From Acidimicrobiales bacterium (GTDB taxonomy: Bacteria; Actinomycetota; Acidimicrobiia; Acidimicrobiales; SKKL01): a stretch of 64,000 nt of DNA. A program made the position numbers and the translations under genes. Positions 1 through 8,361 of the stretch are shown here, piece after piece. The stretch is taken from NCBI GenBank assembly GCA_034521975.1, contig JAXHLR010000006.1, positions 186,001 through 250,000 on the forward strand. Reading direction: 5' to 3'. A model generated the notes under the pieces. The model was not told where the DNA came from. It ran no database searches and was given only the letters and a program-made list of their open reading frames with translations. How positions within the stretch are numbered: the stretch's first letter is position 1; each line of letters begins with the position of its first letter.

Positions 1-1216
1 CACCGATGAGTCCGGAGGCACGCAACTGCTCGAGCCGTTCGGGGCCGAGACCCAGCAGCTCGGTGAGCACCTCATCGGTGTGCTCGCCGAGGAGGGGCGC
101 CAGACGGACCTCGGGTGGGTTGTCGGCCGACCGCAGCACCGAGCCGGGCGCCGGGTATGTTCCGATGCCGGGCTGGTCGACCGACGCGAAGATCTGACTC
201 TGGGCGAGCAGAGAGTCGTCATCGATCACCAGTTGCTCGACCGTGCGGTACGAACCCCACAGGACCCCGCTCGCGTCCAACTCCTTGGCCACCAAGTCAT
301 AGGGACGACTCGAGAACCAGGGGCGAAGCAGCGCGGCAAGGACCTCACGGTGGCGGTACCGCTCCTCCTCTCGACTCAGATCGGCCTCGAGCGACGTCTC
401 GAGCGCCGCGACGACCTGCTCGAGGCGAGTGACCTCCAGGAGGTGCTTCCATTGACGTGGGGTGAGCGCCACCACCATCACCCGCTCGCCGTCGGCCGTG
501 GCGAAGTCGCAGCCGAAGCTGCCGTAGAGGTAGTTGCCTTCACGCAGGCGGCTCCTGCCGTTGATCGCCACGTCACCGACGAACCCCAGGTGAGCCATCG
601 TCGCCACCGCCACATCGGCCAAGGCGACGGTGATCGACTGCCCCTCGCCGGTGATCGTGCGATGACGCTCTGCCGCGAGCACCGCCATCGCCGCGTGGAC
701 ACCGGTGAGGAGGTCCCAGGCAGGCAGAACGTGGTTGACCGGTTGATTGAGCGTCTCGGGTCCGGTGATGAGGGGGAGCCCCACACCCGAGTTGATGGTG
801 TAGTCGACCGCTGGTCCGCCGCTGCTGAGCCCCTCGATCTGGACATGGATGAGGTCCTCACGCTCGGCCCGAAGCGCCTCGTAGCCGAGCCACTCCTGTC
901 CAACCGCGTTGGTGAGCAGGATCCCACCAGCGGGCGCCTGTGCGCGCAGGAGGTCGGTCACAAGCTCGCGCCCCTCATCGGAGCGCAGGTCGATCTCGAT
1001 CGAGCGCTTGGCTCGGTTGAGCCCTGCCCAGTAGATGCTCACACCGCTCGGAGCGAGGGGAAGCCGGCCCACGTCGGTCGCTCCTCCGACCGGGTCCACC
1101 CGCACCACCTCGGCACCGAGCTGGGCGAGCGCCATGGCACCTGACGGCCCGGCGACATAGGTCGAGACCTCGATCACCCGGAGGCCTTCGAGCGGTTGCC
1201 AGGCACCTGCGGTCAA
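1..1216 (-). CDS. CaiB/BaiF family CoA-transferase (3' end outside window)
   Basis: Class III CoA-transferase, which moves CoA between carboxylic acids; the substrate cannot be read from sequence. The reading frame is open across the whole interval and runs off the window at position 1, so the C-terminus is missing. The N-terminus has the family signature, GLRVIEVSTYVAGP followed by AQLGAEVVRVDP and a NRAKRSIEIDLRS block. A TTG start at 1216 is chosen because GGAG lies 7 nt upstream and the overlapping GTG at 1224 meets a stop after three codons. It is divergent from a MarR gene, a common arrangement for a local regulator and its catabolic target. Family assignment is confident; substrate unknown. 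Confidence 0.85.
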   Translation of the reverse strand, partial: MTAGAWQPLEGLRVIEVSTYVAGPSGAMALAQLGAEVVRVDPVGGATDVGRLPLAPSGVSIYWAGLNRAKRSIEIDLRSDEGRELVTDLLRAQAPAGGILLTNAVGQEWLGYEALRAEREDLIHVQIEGLSSGGPAVDYTINSGVGLPLITGPETLNQPVNHVLPAWDLLTGVHAAMAVLAAERHRTITGEGQSITVALADVAVATMAHLGFVGDVAINGRSRLREGNYLYGSFGCDFATADGERVMVVALTPRQWKHLLEVTRLEQVVAALETSLEADLSREEERYRHREVLAALLRPWFSSRPYDLVAKELDASGVLWGSYRTVEQLVIDDDSLLAQSQIFASVDQPGIGTYPAPGSVLRSADNPPEVRLAPLLGEHTDEVLTELLGLGPERLEQLRASGLIG

Positions 1217-1308
1217 CGGTTCACTCCGATGTCTCTCGGCTGGATGTGCATGCCCGGACTGTAGATGAGCGCTCACATACATGTCGAGGTCCAGGAGGGT
1301 GTAGCGTC

Positions 1309-1836
1309 GTGCCCACCATGGGGAGGGCCTACCGTCGCACTGTCGGACACGACCGGGACGCGACCTTCGATCCCCTTGCCGAGGCCAATCGGCAGTTCCT
1401 CGCTCATGATCTGGACCGACCGCGTTCGATGCACGCCGCGGTCTCGCTCATCCACGCCCACCAGGTCGTGAGCACCCGGATCGAACGCACGCTTCGGCCC
1501 CTGGGGCTGACCTTCGCCCGCTACGAGGTGCTCATGCTGCTCTCGTTCTCTCGCTCCGGCTCCCTGCCCATCACCAAGGTCGGCGAGCGGCTCCTGGTCC
1601 ACCCCACCGGCGCCACCAAGCTGGTCGACAAGCTCGAGGCCCAGGACTTGGTGTGCCGCAAGCCCAATCCGCAAGACCGCCGCGGCACCTTGGCCGAGAT
1701 CACTCCGGCCGGGCGTCGACTCGGCCAGCGCGCCTCATCACTGCTCGGCGAGATCGGCTTCGGCGTCGACCTGCCCGACCCAGACCTCGAGACACTGATC
1801 GAACTGCTCCGGACCGTCCGATCGATGGAAGCCTGA
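1309..1836 (+). CDS. MarR family transcriptional regulator
   Basis: Predicted winged-helix DNA-binding regulator of about 175 aa. The core shows the MarR pattern: a helical dimerisation segment, FARYEVLMLLSF, the recognition region VHPTGATKLVDKLEAQDLV, and the wing with PQDRRGTLAEITPAGR. The GTG at 1309 has GGAGGG nine nt upstream and is preferred. The alternative is ATG 1318, which lies 10 nt after a TAGCGT hexamer and could be leaderless. It is divergent from the CoA-transferase gene, which it may control by binding in the roughly 90-bp intergenic space. The ligand is unknown. Confidence 0.88.
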   Translation: MPTMGRAYRRTVGHDRDATFDPLAEANRQFLAHDLDRPRSMHAAVSLIHAHQVVSTRIERTLRPLGLTFARYEVLMLLSFSRSGSLPITKVGERLLVHPTGATKLVDKLEAQDLVCRKPNPQDRRGTLAEITPAGRRLGQRASSLLGEIGFGVDLPDPDLETLIELLRTVRSMEA

Positions 1837-1884
1837 CTCGCAAGGCGCGCCCCCTTCGGGCCGGGTCTGCCCTGACCGGCGACG

Positions 1885-2688
1885 CTAGGAGCCGACTCGC
1901 CGGGCGAACTCGACGGCACGCTCGTTGATGAGCTCGCGGTCGTGGTCGAGGGTGGCGACGTGGTAGCTGCGTTCGAGAGCGACACGTTCGACCGGCCCGC
2001 CGACCGACGCGGCGATGTGCTCGCTGTGCTCGGGGGCGACGACGTGGTCCTGGGGGCTGGTGAGCAGCAGCACCGGGCACTCGATGGACCCGAGTCGACC
2101 GGCGAGCTCCTCGCCCTCGGTGAGCAGGCTGATGAGCGGCTTGACCGGGGTCTGCTCGTAGGCGAGCTCGGTCTGGTCGGGGTCGGCGATGTCGTTGCCG
2201 ATCGCGTCGAACGCCTCCACCCCGGCATCGGCGAAGGCCTCGAGCCCGGCGAGGGTCTCGGCCGAAGACCCAGGGGGCGGGCATGCGGGGTTGATCAACA
2301 CGATGCCGGCGATGTCGTGGTGTCGGGACGCCAGCCACAGGGTGAGGGTGCCGCCCATGGACAGCCCGGCGACGACCACCCGTTCGCATCGACCGGCCAG
2401 GTCGACATAGGCGGCTTCCGCCGCGGAGGACCAGTCGTCCCAGGCGGTGTCGAGCATCTCGTCGAGTGAGGTGCCGTGCCCGGGGAGCAAGGGCATCTCC
2501 ACGCTGAACCCGGCGTCGACGAACGCCTCGGCCAGGCCACGCATCGACTGGGGCGTGCCGGTGATCCCGTGAAGAACCAGCACCCCGATGGGGCCGCCCT
2601 CGGCCGACAGTGGCTCGGCACCGGGGAGCACTTCGGCCCGGGCCTCGCCTTCGCGACGAATGGCGGTGTCGGGGGTGGGTTCGGGCAT
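1885..2688 (-). CDS. alpha/beta-hydrolase, Est30-type carboxylesterase / monoacylglycerol lipase
   Basis: Predicted 267-aa soluble esterase. Visible motifs are the oxyanion-side HGITGTPQSM (about residue 40), the nucleophile elbow GLSMGG with Ser110, an acid in SPQDHVV (Asp214) and the catalytic His in SYHVATLD (His243). The last segment closely follows bacterial Est30-like carboxylesterases (SxHVxTLD). Start ATG 2688 has GAGGAG five nt upstream; longer in-frame readings run into the neighbouring gene and lack family similarity. The ferredoxin gene ends 32 bp upstream on the same strand, so the two are probably co-transcribed. The gene is convergent with marR. The natural substrate is not known. 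Confidence 0.88.
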   Translation of the reverse strand: MPEPTPDTAIRREGEARAEVLPGAEPLSAEGGPIGVLVLHGITGTPQSMRGLAEAFVDAGFSVEMPLLPGHGTSLDEMLDTAWDDWSSAAEAAYVDLAGRCERVVVAGLSMGGTLTLWLASRHHDIAGIVLINPACPPPGSSAETLAGLEAFADAGVEAFDAIGNDIADPDQTELAYEQTPVKPLISLLTEGEELAGRLGSIECPVLLLTSPQDHVVAPEHSEHIAASVGGPVERVALERSYHVATLDHDRELINERAVEFARRVGS

Positions 2689-2720
2689 GGTGCTCCTCGG
2701 AGGGTGTGCGACCGGGTGGC

Positions 2721-3068
2721 TCAGCGGTACGGATCGTCGGTCGCGGGCTCGTCCCACCAGTCGTCGGGCGCAGGTGACCAGTTCGGATCCTCGTAGATGC
2801 AGTCGACCGGGCACGGCTCGACGCACTTGCCGCACCCCGAGCACAGCTCGGGGATGATGACGACGTCGATGCCGTGGTTGAAGATCGCCCCGAACTGGGG
2901 CGGGCAGTGGCGGATGCAGGTGTCACAGTTGATGCAGATCGACATGTCGATCCACAGCGGGACGTTCTTCCACTTGGGGTTGCGGGCGCGGGTCTCGAGG
3001 CGCCCGGGGCGCGACGCGGGTGTGGCCTCGGTGGCGGTCGCGCTGGCGTCGTTGCCGATGTCCCCCAT
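2721..3068 (-). CDS. 2x[4Fe-4S] ferredoxin
   Basis: Small electron carrier of 115 aa. Two CxxCxxCxxxCP clusters are plain: CINCDTCIRHCP (Cys45/48/51/55) and CSGCGKCVEPCP (Cys76/79/82/86), each expected to bind one [4Fe-4S] centre. A roughly 30-residue low-complexity N-terminus and a Trp/Asp-rich tail flank the fold. Start ATG 3068 is supported by GGAGGT six nt upstream. The second cluster with its following CPVDCIY is typical of ferredoxins and ferredoxin-like oxidoreductase subunits. The redox partner cannot be deduced; the downstream esterase gives no hint. Confidence 0.9.
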   Translation of the reverse strand: MGDIGNDASATATEATPASRPGRLETRARNPKWKNVPLWIDMSICINCDTCIRHCPPQFGAIFNHGIDVVIIPELCSGCGKCVEPCPVDCIYEDPNWSPAPDDWWDEPATDDPYR

Positions 3069-3118
3069 GTCGGTACCTCCCTCTCACTCCACCCTACCGG
3101 TGTCGCGGCGGCGTCTTG

Positions 3119-3124
3119 TAGCGT
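3119..3124 (+). promoter_or_regulatory. -10 box of leaderless promoter
   Basis: TAGCGT ends 7 nt before the GTG at 3132. No purine-rich ribosome binding site lies between, so transcription should begin at or next to the start codon. Confidence 0.6.
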
Positions 3125-3131
3125 TCACGCC

Positions 3132-3542
3132 GTGAACCGGCATCTGTTCCTCAGTTCGGAGTGGATCGAGGCGGCGCGCCAGATCCGTGACGAATACCAC
3201 GACCGGCTTCCGCCCGCCCCCGTCGCGATTCGGGCCAACGTCACCGTCACCGATGCCCCCTTCGCCGACCAGTCGATCGCGGCCTACCTCGACACCAGTC
3301 AGGGCACCCTGATGCTCGACCTGGGTTCGATCGAGGACCCCGAGCTCCACATCCGGGTCGACTACGCCACCGCACGACGCCTCTTCGTCACCCGGGACCA
3401 GGGCGCTGCCATGGAAGCGTTCATGACCGGTCGCCTCGTCGTCGAGGGCGACTTCGCCAAGCTGATGGCGCTGCAGGGCCAACCCTTCGACCCCGTCGCC
3501 GAGGAGATCGCCGCCCGCCTCAGCGAGCTCACCGAGACCTGA
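3132..3542 (+). CDS. SCP2 sterol-binding-like domain protein
   Basis: A 136-aa single-domain protein with the SCP2-like pattern: acidic N-terminal helix, a beta-sheet core (GTLMLDLGSIEDPELHI), then DYATARRLF, a helical stretch, FMTGRLVVEGDFAKLMAL and a hydrophilic end. The GRLxVEGDxxKLM segment is the most characteristic part. SCP2 domains bind acyl chains or sterol-like lipids; no ligand can be assigned here. Start GTG 3132 is leaderless behind TAGCGT. The last 14 bp overlap the convergent MFS gene. It is divergent from the ferredoxin gene. Confidence 0.8.
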   Translation: MNRHLFLSSEWIEAARQIRDEYHDRLPPAPVAIRANVTVTDAPFADQSIAAYLDTSQGTLMLDLGSIEDPELHIRVDYATARRLFVTRDQGAAMEAFMTGRLVVEGDFAKLMALQGQPFDPVAEEIAARLSELTET

Positions 3543-5043
3543 GACCCGCCATCTGGAGGTCGGGGGGCTGGTCCTTGGTGGATCGAACCGACAGGGCACA
3601 CATCATGCCCGCCACCGCGACCCCGGCGCCGACGAGGTAGGCCTGGGAGTACGACCCCACCAGCCCCTCGTCGGACACCCTGCTGGCCTGGACGGTCTGC
3701 AGGATCTGGATCCCCGCCACCACCGAGATCTGGGTCATCATCTGCTGGGCGGCACCGGCGATGCCGAGATCTCGCTCGTCGACGGCATTGGCGATCGATG
3801 CGGCCATCGCCGGCGACGCCGCCCCCATCCCGACACCCGAGAGTCCGAGCACCAGCACGATGAAGGGGTCGGGCGTGCCGGGAGCGACCTGGGCGAGGCC
3901 GACCATGGACGCCACCACGCACAGCGCGCCGAACGTGCCCGAGTTGCGCTCGCCGACCCGCACGGCCAGGTAGCCGGCGATGGGACCGGCGATGGCGAAC
4001 AGCAGTGGCCGGGCGATGGACAGCAACCCGGTGCGGGTCTCGCCGTAGCCGAGGACGTCCTGGAGCAGCAGTGGGGTCATGATGAACCCGCCCATGTAGG
4101 CGAAGTTGGTGAGCATCAAGGCCCCGATCGGCATCGCGAAGTTGCGGCGGCGCAGGTACTCGAGCGGGACGAGCGGGTACGCGAACACCTTCTGACGCCA
4201 CAGGAAGAGCACGATCCCCACCGGCAGCCAGGCGAACCCGGCGATGACGACCGGATGGTCCCAGCCCAGCAGCGGCCCCCGGTTGAGGGCGAGGACCGCG
4301 AACGCGGCAGTGCCACCCAACAGCACCGATCCGACCACGTCGAAGGGCTGGCGTTCGGTGCGCTCGCTCTCGGGCAACAGCGCGAACGCGATCAACAGGC
4401 CGGCGAGCACGAAGGGCACCTGACCGAGGAAGATCCACCGCCAGCCGAAGGCCTCGACGATCGGACCGCCGGCGACGACGCCGAGCACCGGTCCGCCGGC
4501 CATGACCAGCGACCAGTATCCCATCGCCTGCACCCGAGCCTCGCGGCTGAACAGGCGGTTGATCATCGCCATCGATGCCGGACCGCAGGCCGCTCCCAGG
4601 GTGGCGCCCAACACCCGGAAGGCGATGAGCGACCCGGCGCTCCAGCTCACGGCGGTGGCGGCGGCAAAGACCGCGGCTCCGCTCAACCCGATCAGGTAGA
4701 TCCGGCGGTGGCCGTAGGTGTCGCCCAGCTTGCCCGCGGTCGGCCCGATGATGGCGAAGGCGAGCATGGGACCGGTGATGACCCAGGTGAGGGTGGCTTC
4801 GGTGGCATCGAGATCGCGGGCCATGCGGGGTATCGCCACCGCGAGGATCGTGATCGTGAACCCGACGGTGAAGAGCCCGAACAAGGCGGTCGCCAGCACG
4901 ATCCAGGGATAGCGGGCGCTGTCGCCGAGCCGCCGCTGCACCCGCTCTCGCCACATGAGCGGCCACGGGACCACACTGATCGGCGTGATCCCCGGGGCTT
5001 CGGTGGTGAGGTCGGTGGGGCCGGACCGTCCCTCAGTGTCCAC
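3529..5043 (-). CDS. MFS transporter, DHA2 (EmrB/QacA-like) drug exporter family
   Basis: Inner-membrane secondary transporter of 504 aa, long enough for the 14 transmembrane helices of the DHA2 group. Helix 1 (ALFGLFTVGFTITILAVAIP) is followed by RMARDLDATEATLTWV, the usual DHA2 loop, and by GKLGDTYGHRRIYLIG, the motif-A loop between TM2 and TM3. Proton-coupled drug or metabolite export is the family's role; the cargo is not predictable. The GTG at 5043 lies 8 nt after TAGTCT and may be leaderless, though a later start is possible because the first 45 residues are hydrophilic. It overlaps the SCP2-like gene by 14 bp tail to tail. Confidence 0.87.
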   Translation of the reverse strand: MDTEGRSGPTDLTTEAPGITPISVVPWPLMWRERVQRRLGDSARYPWIVLATALFGLFTVGFTITILAVAIPRMARDLDATEATLTWVITGPMLAFAIIGPTAGKLGDTYGHRRIYLIGLSGAAVFAAATAVSWSAGSLIAFRVLGATLGAACGPASMAMINRLFSREARVQAMGYWSLVMAGGPVLGVVAGGPIVEAFGWRWIFLGQVPFVLAGLLIAFALLPESERTERQPFDVVGSVLLGGTAAFAVLALNRGPLLGWDHPVVIAGFAWLPVGIVLFLWRQKVFAYPLVPLEYLRRRNFAMPIGALMLTNFAYMGGFIMTPLLLQDVLGYGETRTGLLSIARPLLFAIAGPIAGYLAVRVGERNSGTFGALCVVASMVGLAQVAPGTPDPFIVLVLGLSGVGMGAASPAMAASIANAVDERDLGIAGAAQQMMTQISVVAGIQILQTVQASRVSDEGLVGSYSQAYLVGAGVAVAGMMCALSVRSTKDQPPDLQMAGLRSR

Positions 5044-5051
5044 GACGGCCG

Positions 5052-5057
5052 AGACTA
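5052..5057 (-). promoter_or_regulatory. -10 box of leaderless promoter for the MFS gene
   Basis: TAGTCT on the minus strand is separated by 8 nt from the GTG at 5043; no ribosome binding site is visible. Confidence 0.45.
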
Positions 5058-5182
5058 CTCATGCTCACCGTCGCCCCCTTCGGGTAGCCAGAGACTTCGG
5101 TCACCTCACCGAGGACGTCCGCTGACCGGGATTTCCACCCCCGAGTCCTCGTCGCACCGACGCGGCGTCCGACCACTCCCCC

Positions 5183-6544
5183 ATGCTCGAGCGCAAGCTC
5201 CGTCGACGCGCCCGGAGAGGTTGGCCCCAACGATCTGTCGAGGCCGCCCCGCCCCCGGCGCCATGGGGGATCGACTCCGAACCTCCGCGACCCATCCTCA
5301 GCGAAGGTCCGTCCGGCTCGGTCATCTACGTGGGCCGCGCTCCGGTGTTCGACCGCCGTCTGGGAGTGGCGGGGTTCCAGCTGCTCATCGACGAGTTCGA
5401 GCCCGGCTCCGCACCCGATGAGCGCCGCCCCTCCCACGACGCGCGGCGCTCGCGTCAGCTGCTCACACGGGCGTTGCTGGAGGTGGGCCTCGACAGCCTC
5501 ATCGGGGGCAAGCTCGGCTTCGTCGAGGTCCCCGTCGACGTGCTCGCCGACGGGGCGCACCTAGCCCTTCCTCCCCATCGGATGGTGCTCGAGGTCGGCG
5601 GTGAGATCGACGAGCGCGGAGTGGAGGTGCTGCGTCAGGTCCGAGCCGACGGCTACCGAGCGGTCATCGGGTCGCTGGACCGGTGCAGTGATCGGGCCGA
5701 GGCGGTCCGGTCCTGTGCCGGAATCCGGGTAGATCACCGCGACGCCGGAGCCGACGACGCCGTGGCCGAGGTGCTGAACCACACCCCTCGTGCCCAGGTG
5801 CTGGTCACCCACCTCCCCGACACCGGAGCGGTAGAACGGTGCCGCCAACTCGGCGCGACGTGGATGCGAGGCGATGTGTTGCGCCCCGCCGAGCAGATCG
5901 ACGAACCGACGGTCCCGCTGCAGCGCTTCACCGTGTTGCAGCTGCTGGCTGCGCTGGAACGCCCCGAGGTCGACTTCGACGACATCGACGACCTCGTGAG
6001 CACCGACCTGGGCATGTCCTACAAGCTGTTGCGGATGGCGAACTCGAGCTACCTCGCGCTCGAACGGCGGGTCGAGCGCACCCGTGACGCCATCGTCTAC
6101 CTGGGGATCGACACCGTGCGGGCCGCCGCCGCACTGCTCGCCCTGTCGGAGGTGACCGACCACCCGCCCGAGATCGTGCAGCTCAGCCTCATCCGGGCCC
6201 GACACTGCGAGGAGTTGGTGCGCCGACAGCATCCCGAGCTGACCCACGCCGCCTTCACCACCGGGCTGTTCTCCACCCTCGACACGCTGCTCGGACTGTC
6301 CATGGATCAGATCCTGTTGCGGATCCCCATCGCCGACCGCATCGCCGACGCCCTGCGGCACCGGGCAGGGGCGCTCGGATCCGTGCTCGAGATCGTCATC
6401 GCCTACGAGCGCGGGGACCTGGCGCGGCTCAACCTGCTCGGCGCCGACCCGTCGGCGACCGTGCTCGGCTACCGCCAGGCCCTGGCCTGGATGAACGACA
6501 TCGTGCTCGGACTCGACGGCCCTCCCCGGCTGGCCCATCGCTGA
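5183..6544 (+). CDS. HDOD-domain protein with degenerate EAL domain (YuxH-like)
   Basis: A 453-aa signalling protein of the EAL-HDOD type. After a basic, disordered N-terminus (about 1-45) comes an EAL-like fold beginning YVGRAPVFDRRLGVAGFQLL. It lacks the EAL/ExLE catalytic residues, so it should not hydrolyse c-di-GMP. The C-terminal half (about 245-440) is an HDOD domain: FTVLQLLAALERPEVD, then LGMSYKLLRMANSSYL and a helical bundle. Known relatives (YuxH, CdgJ) influence motility, and this gene faces fliA tail to tail. The ATG at 5183 has no clear ribosome binding site, so the true start is uncertain by some codons. Confidence 0.82.
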   Translation: MLERKLRRRARRGWPQRSVEAAPPPAPWGIDSEPPRPILSEGPSGSVIYVGRAPVFDRRLGVAGFQLLIDEFEPGSAPDERRPSHDARRSRQLLTRALLEVGLDSLIGGKLGFVEVPVDVLADGAHLALPPHRMVLEVGGEIDERGVEVLRQVRADGYRAVIGSLDRCSDRAEAVRSCAGIRVDHRDAGADDAVAEVLNHTPRAQVLVTHLPDTGAVERCRQLGATWMRGDVLRPAEQIDEPTVPLQRFTVLQLLAALERPEVDFDDIDDLVSTDLGMSYKLLRMANSSYLALERRVERTRDAIVYLGIDTVRAAAALLALSEVTDHPPEIVQLSLIRARHCEELVRRQHPELTHAAFTTGLFSTLDTLLGLSMDQILLRIPIADRIADALRHRAGALGSVLEIVIAYERGDLARLNLLGADPSATVLGYRQALAWMNDIVLGLDGPPRLAHR

Positions 6545-6549
6545 ACGCG

Positions 6550-6567
6550 CGGCCCCGGGAGGGGCCG
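6550..6567. terminator. hairpin between convergent genes
   Basis: Seven-base-pair stem CGGCCCC/GGGGCCG around the tetraloop GGGA, in the 40-bp gap between the stops of the HDOD gene and fliA. There is no T-run, so it is a likely but not certain two-way terminator. Confidence 0.5.
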
Positions 6568-6584
6568 AAGAGCGATGGCCGGCC

Positions 6585-7484
6585 TCAGGCGCCGGCAGCC
6601 GCCGAGCTGGTCACGCTCTCGCGATCGTCGACCACCCCGTCGATGCCAAGGTTGCGCATCGACTCCACCGACCGGTTCGACGCGTCGAGCCGGGTCCGCC
6701 AGTCGGCGTGAGCGGCGACCTCGGCGGCGAAGCGGGCCTTGCGGATCGCGACGCGACCGACCGGCTTGGTCTCGGTCCCGGGTTCGTACTGGGCGTCGAT
6801 GGCATCGCGGATCATCTCGACCGCATCGGCGCGCAGCTGCGACACCCGGGACGGGGTCACGCCCAGGAACTCTGCCAGCTCCTCGAAGGATCGCTGCTCG
6901 ATGTAGTGACCGACCACCACGATGCGGTGCCGCTCGGGCAGGTGCTTCAGCGCCGCACGGAGATAGCCCTTGAGCTCTTCCTGCTCGAGGACCTCATCGG
7001 GGCTGGAGGCGCTCCGATCGACCAGTCGCTCCAGCGGGCTGGTGCCCTCATCGTCGGTCGGTCGCAGCTCGAGCGACTGAACGACACCGCGATGCACCCG
7101 TCCACGCAGCTCCTGGATCTCCGATTCGGCGACACCCAGCTCGCCGGACAACTCGGTGTCCGATGGGGTGCGGCCGGTTCGGCTGGCGAAGGCCTGGGTG
7201 GCAGCATCGGCCTGACGTGCCATCTGGCGGGTGGAGCGCGGCGCCCAGTCGGCGCTGCGAACGGCGTCGAGCACCGCGCCCCGGATCCGACGGGCGGCGT
7301 AGCGACCGAAGGGCACGCCCCGATCGGCGTCGAAGCGCAGTGCCGCCTCGACCAATCCGAGGGTGCCGGCGGCGATGAGCTCGCCACGGTCGACGTGGCG
7401 AGGAAAGCCTGCGCTCGCTCGCAGCACGAGGTGCTCGACCAGCGGAAGGTGAGAGTCGACCAGTGCTTGCTGTTCGGCGTTCAT
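6585..7484 (-). CDS. fliA: flagellar sigma factor FliA/WhiG (sigma-28 family)
   Basis: Alternative RNA polymerase sigma factor for late flagellar promoters. Region 2 is classic for the FliA/WhiG group: GTLGLVEAALRFD, GVPFGRYAARRIRGAVLD, then SADWAPRSTRQ. Region 3 and region 4 follow, with a helix-turn-helix in FEELAEFLGVTPSRVSQLR. About 60 extra C-terminal residues after region 4 have no clear role. ATG 7484 (299 aa) is chosen because GGGGAG lies 10 nt upstream; an in-frame GTG at 7520 would add 12 residues. It is the last gene of the long minus-strand flagellar run, about 230 bp after csrA. No flgM anti-sigma gene is present in the window. Confidence 0.92.
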   Translation of the reverse strand: MNAEQQALVDSHLPLVEHLVLRASAGFPRHVDRGELIAAGTLGLVEAALRFDADRGVPFGRYAARRIRGAVLDAVRSADWAPRSTRQMARQADAATQAFASRTGRTPSDTELSGELGVAESEIQELRGRVHRGVVQSLELRPTDDEGTSPLERLVDRSASSPDEVLEQEELKGYLRAALKHLPERHRIVVVGHYIEQRSFEELAEFLGVTPSRVSQLRADAVEMIRDAIDAQYEPGTETKPVGRVAIRKARFAAEVAAHADWRTRLDASNRSVESMRNLGIDGVVDDRESVTSSAAAGA

Positions 7485-7600
7485 CCTGGTGTTGCTCCCC
7501 TGCGAGTCCCGATGTTCCACGCACAGGGCATCGAGCGAACAACGCCAGAACTGGAGGGCTTTTCACGGCTCGAGCTCGAAATGATCCGCTGGCCCCATGC

Positions 7601-7648
7601 CGTTCGACCCATCTTGGTCCGCAAGCTCGGAGCGGGGTGGGTCGAACG
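7601..7648. repeat. 11-bp perfect inverted repeat between csrA and fliA
   Basis: CGTTCGACCCA (7601-7611) and TGGGTCGAACG (7638-7648) are exact complements separated by 26 bp. The spacer itself contains CTTG/CAAG. It lies in the roughly 230-bp gap after csrA and before fliA, so it could be a transcription attenuator or an operator for fliA. Confidence 0.65.
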
Positions 7649-7711
7649 ACCTGTACAGCGTAAGAACGCGATGCCGGGAGGGTCGCTCGCGGGGACGCGG
7701 CGTCCGCGCGG

Positions 7712-7942
7712 TCAGGACGGTCGAGGAGCGCGGGGCAGACGGCCGAGATCGTCGGAGCGCACCGTCGCCGCCGACTGGTTGGCGCGCTGGATCTCGGCGT
7801 GGACCTCCTCGCGGTGCACCGTGACGCTTCGGGGTGCATCGATCCCGAGGCGGACCTGGTCGCCCCGGATCTCGAGGACGGTGACCACCACCTCACCGCC
7901 GATGACGATCGATTCGTTGGATCGGCGTGACAGGACCAGCAT
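7712..7942 (-). CDS. csrA: carbon storage regulator CsrA
   Basis: RNA-binding translational regulator, 76 aa, working as a dimer on GGA motifs in mRNA leaders. It has the family N-terminus MLVLSRRSNESIVIG, the core RLGIDAPRSVTVHREEV with the RNA-contacting Arg44, and a C-terminal extension of about 25 residues. In Gram-positive bacteria such an extension takes part in FliW binding. The start ATG shares one base with the fliW stop (TGATG), giving translational coupling. Known circuit: FliW sequesters CsrA until flagellin is exported, and free CsrA represses flagellin translation. The flagellin leader in this window has suitable GGA sites. Confidence 0.95.
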   Translation of the reverse strand: MLVLSRRSNESIVIGGEVVVTVLEIRGDQVRLGIDAPRSVTVHREEVHAEIQRANQSAATVRSDDLGRLPRAPRPS

Positions 7943-8361
7943 CAGGCCGCCGCCAGCGGCATGCGGGCGGAGTAGTCCGAGTCGCCGAGGACGATCTGGC
8001 GTCCCTCGCGCGTGGTGGCGTTGACGATCAAGGGACCGAGAAGGTTGGCGGTGACGGCTTCGTCGCTGAAGGTGAGCAGGCACAACACGAGTGCATCGGC
8101 AGGGTCGGTGAGTCCGAGCGTCTCTTGATCGGGCATGGACAGCTCGGGTTCGTAGTCGGGGAAGAACGCCCACGGCACCGCCGCCAGGAAGGCGAGTTGC
8201 GGATCGTCGAGGGCCTGCAACCAGAAGTAGGTGCCGTCGTCGCCGGCGTCGAGGAGGGCGAAGCGACGCGCGTCGGGGAAGCCGAGCAGACCGTCGGGAA
8301 AGGTCAGGACCTTGGTGTCGTCGACCTCGACCGCGCCCAGACGTTCGGACTCAATGAGCAC
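7942..8361 (-). CDS. fliW: flagellar assembly factor FliW
   Basis: 139-aa protein that binds flagellin and CsrA in turn. FliW hallmarks are FPDGLLGFPDARRFALLD and FWLQALDDPQLAFLA, then DYEPELS and the C-terminal LGPLIVNATTREGRQIVL. Start GTG 8361 lies 6 nt after TAGGCT with no ribosome binding site, so fliW may have its own leaderless promoter within the operon. Alternatively it is coupled to the upstream gene, whose stop lies 11 bp inside fliW. The following csrA start overlaps the stop by one base. Confidence 0.95.
   Translation of the reverse strand: MLIESERLGAVEVDDTKVLTFPDGLLGFPDARRFALLDAGDDGTYFWLQALDDPQLAFLAAVPWAFFPDYEPELSMPDQETLGLTDPADALVLCLLTFSDEAVTANLLGPLIVNATTREGRQIVLGDSDYSARMPLAAA

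Noticed and set aside
80-1144. Long plus-strand open frame opposite the CoA-transferase
   Set aside because: It has no family motifs; the minus strand reads a clear CaiB/BaiF protein over the same bases.
5110-5160. Possible copy of the fliC/flgN motif upstream of the HDOD gene
   Set aside because: Only scattered similarity (GGGATTTC and CCTCGTC); too weak to call.
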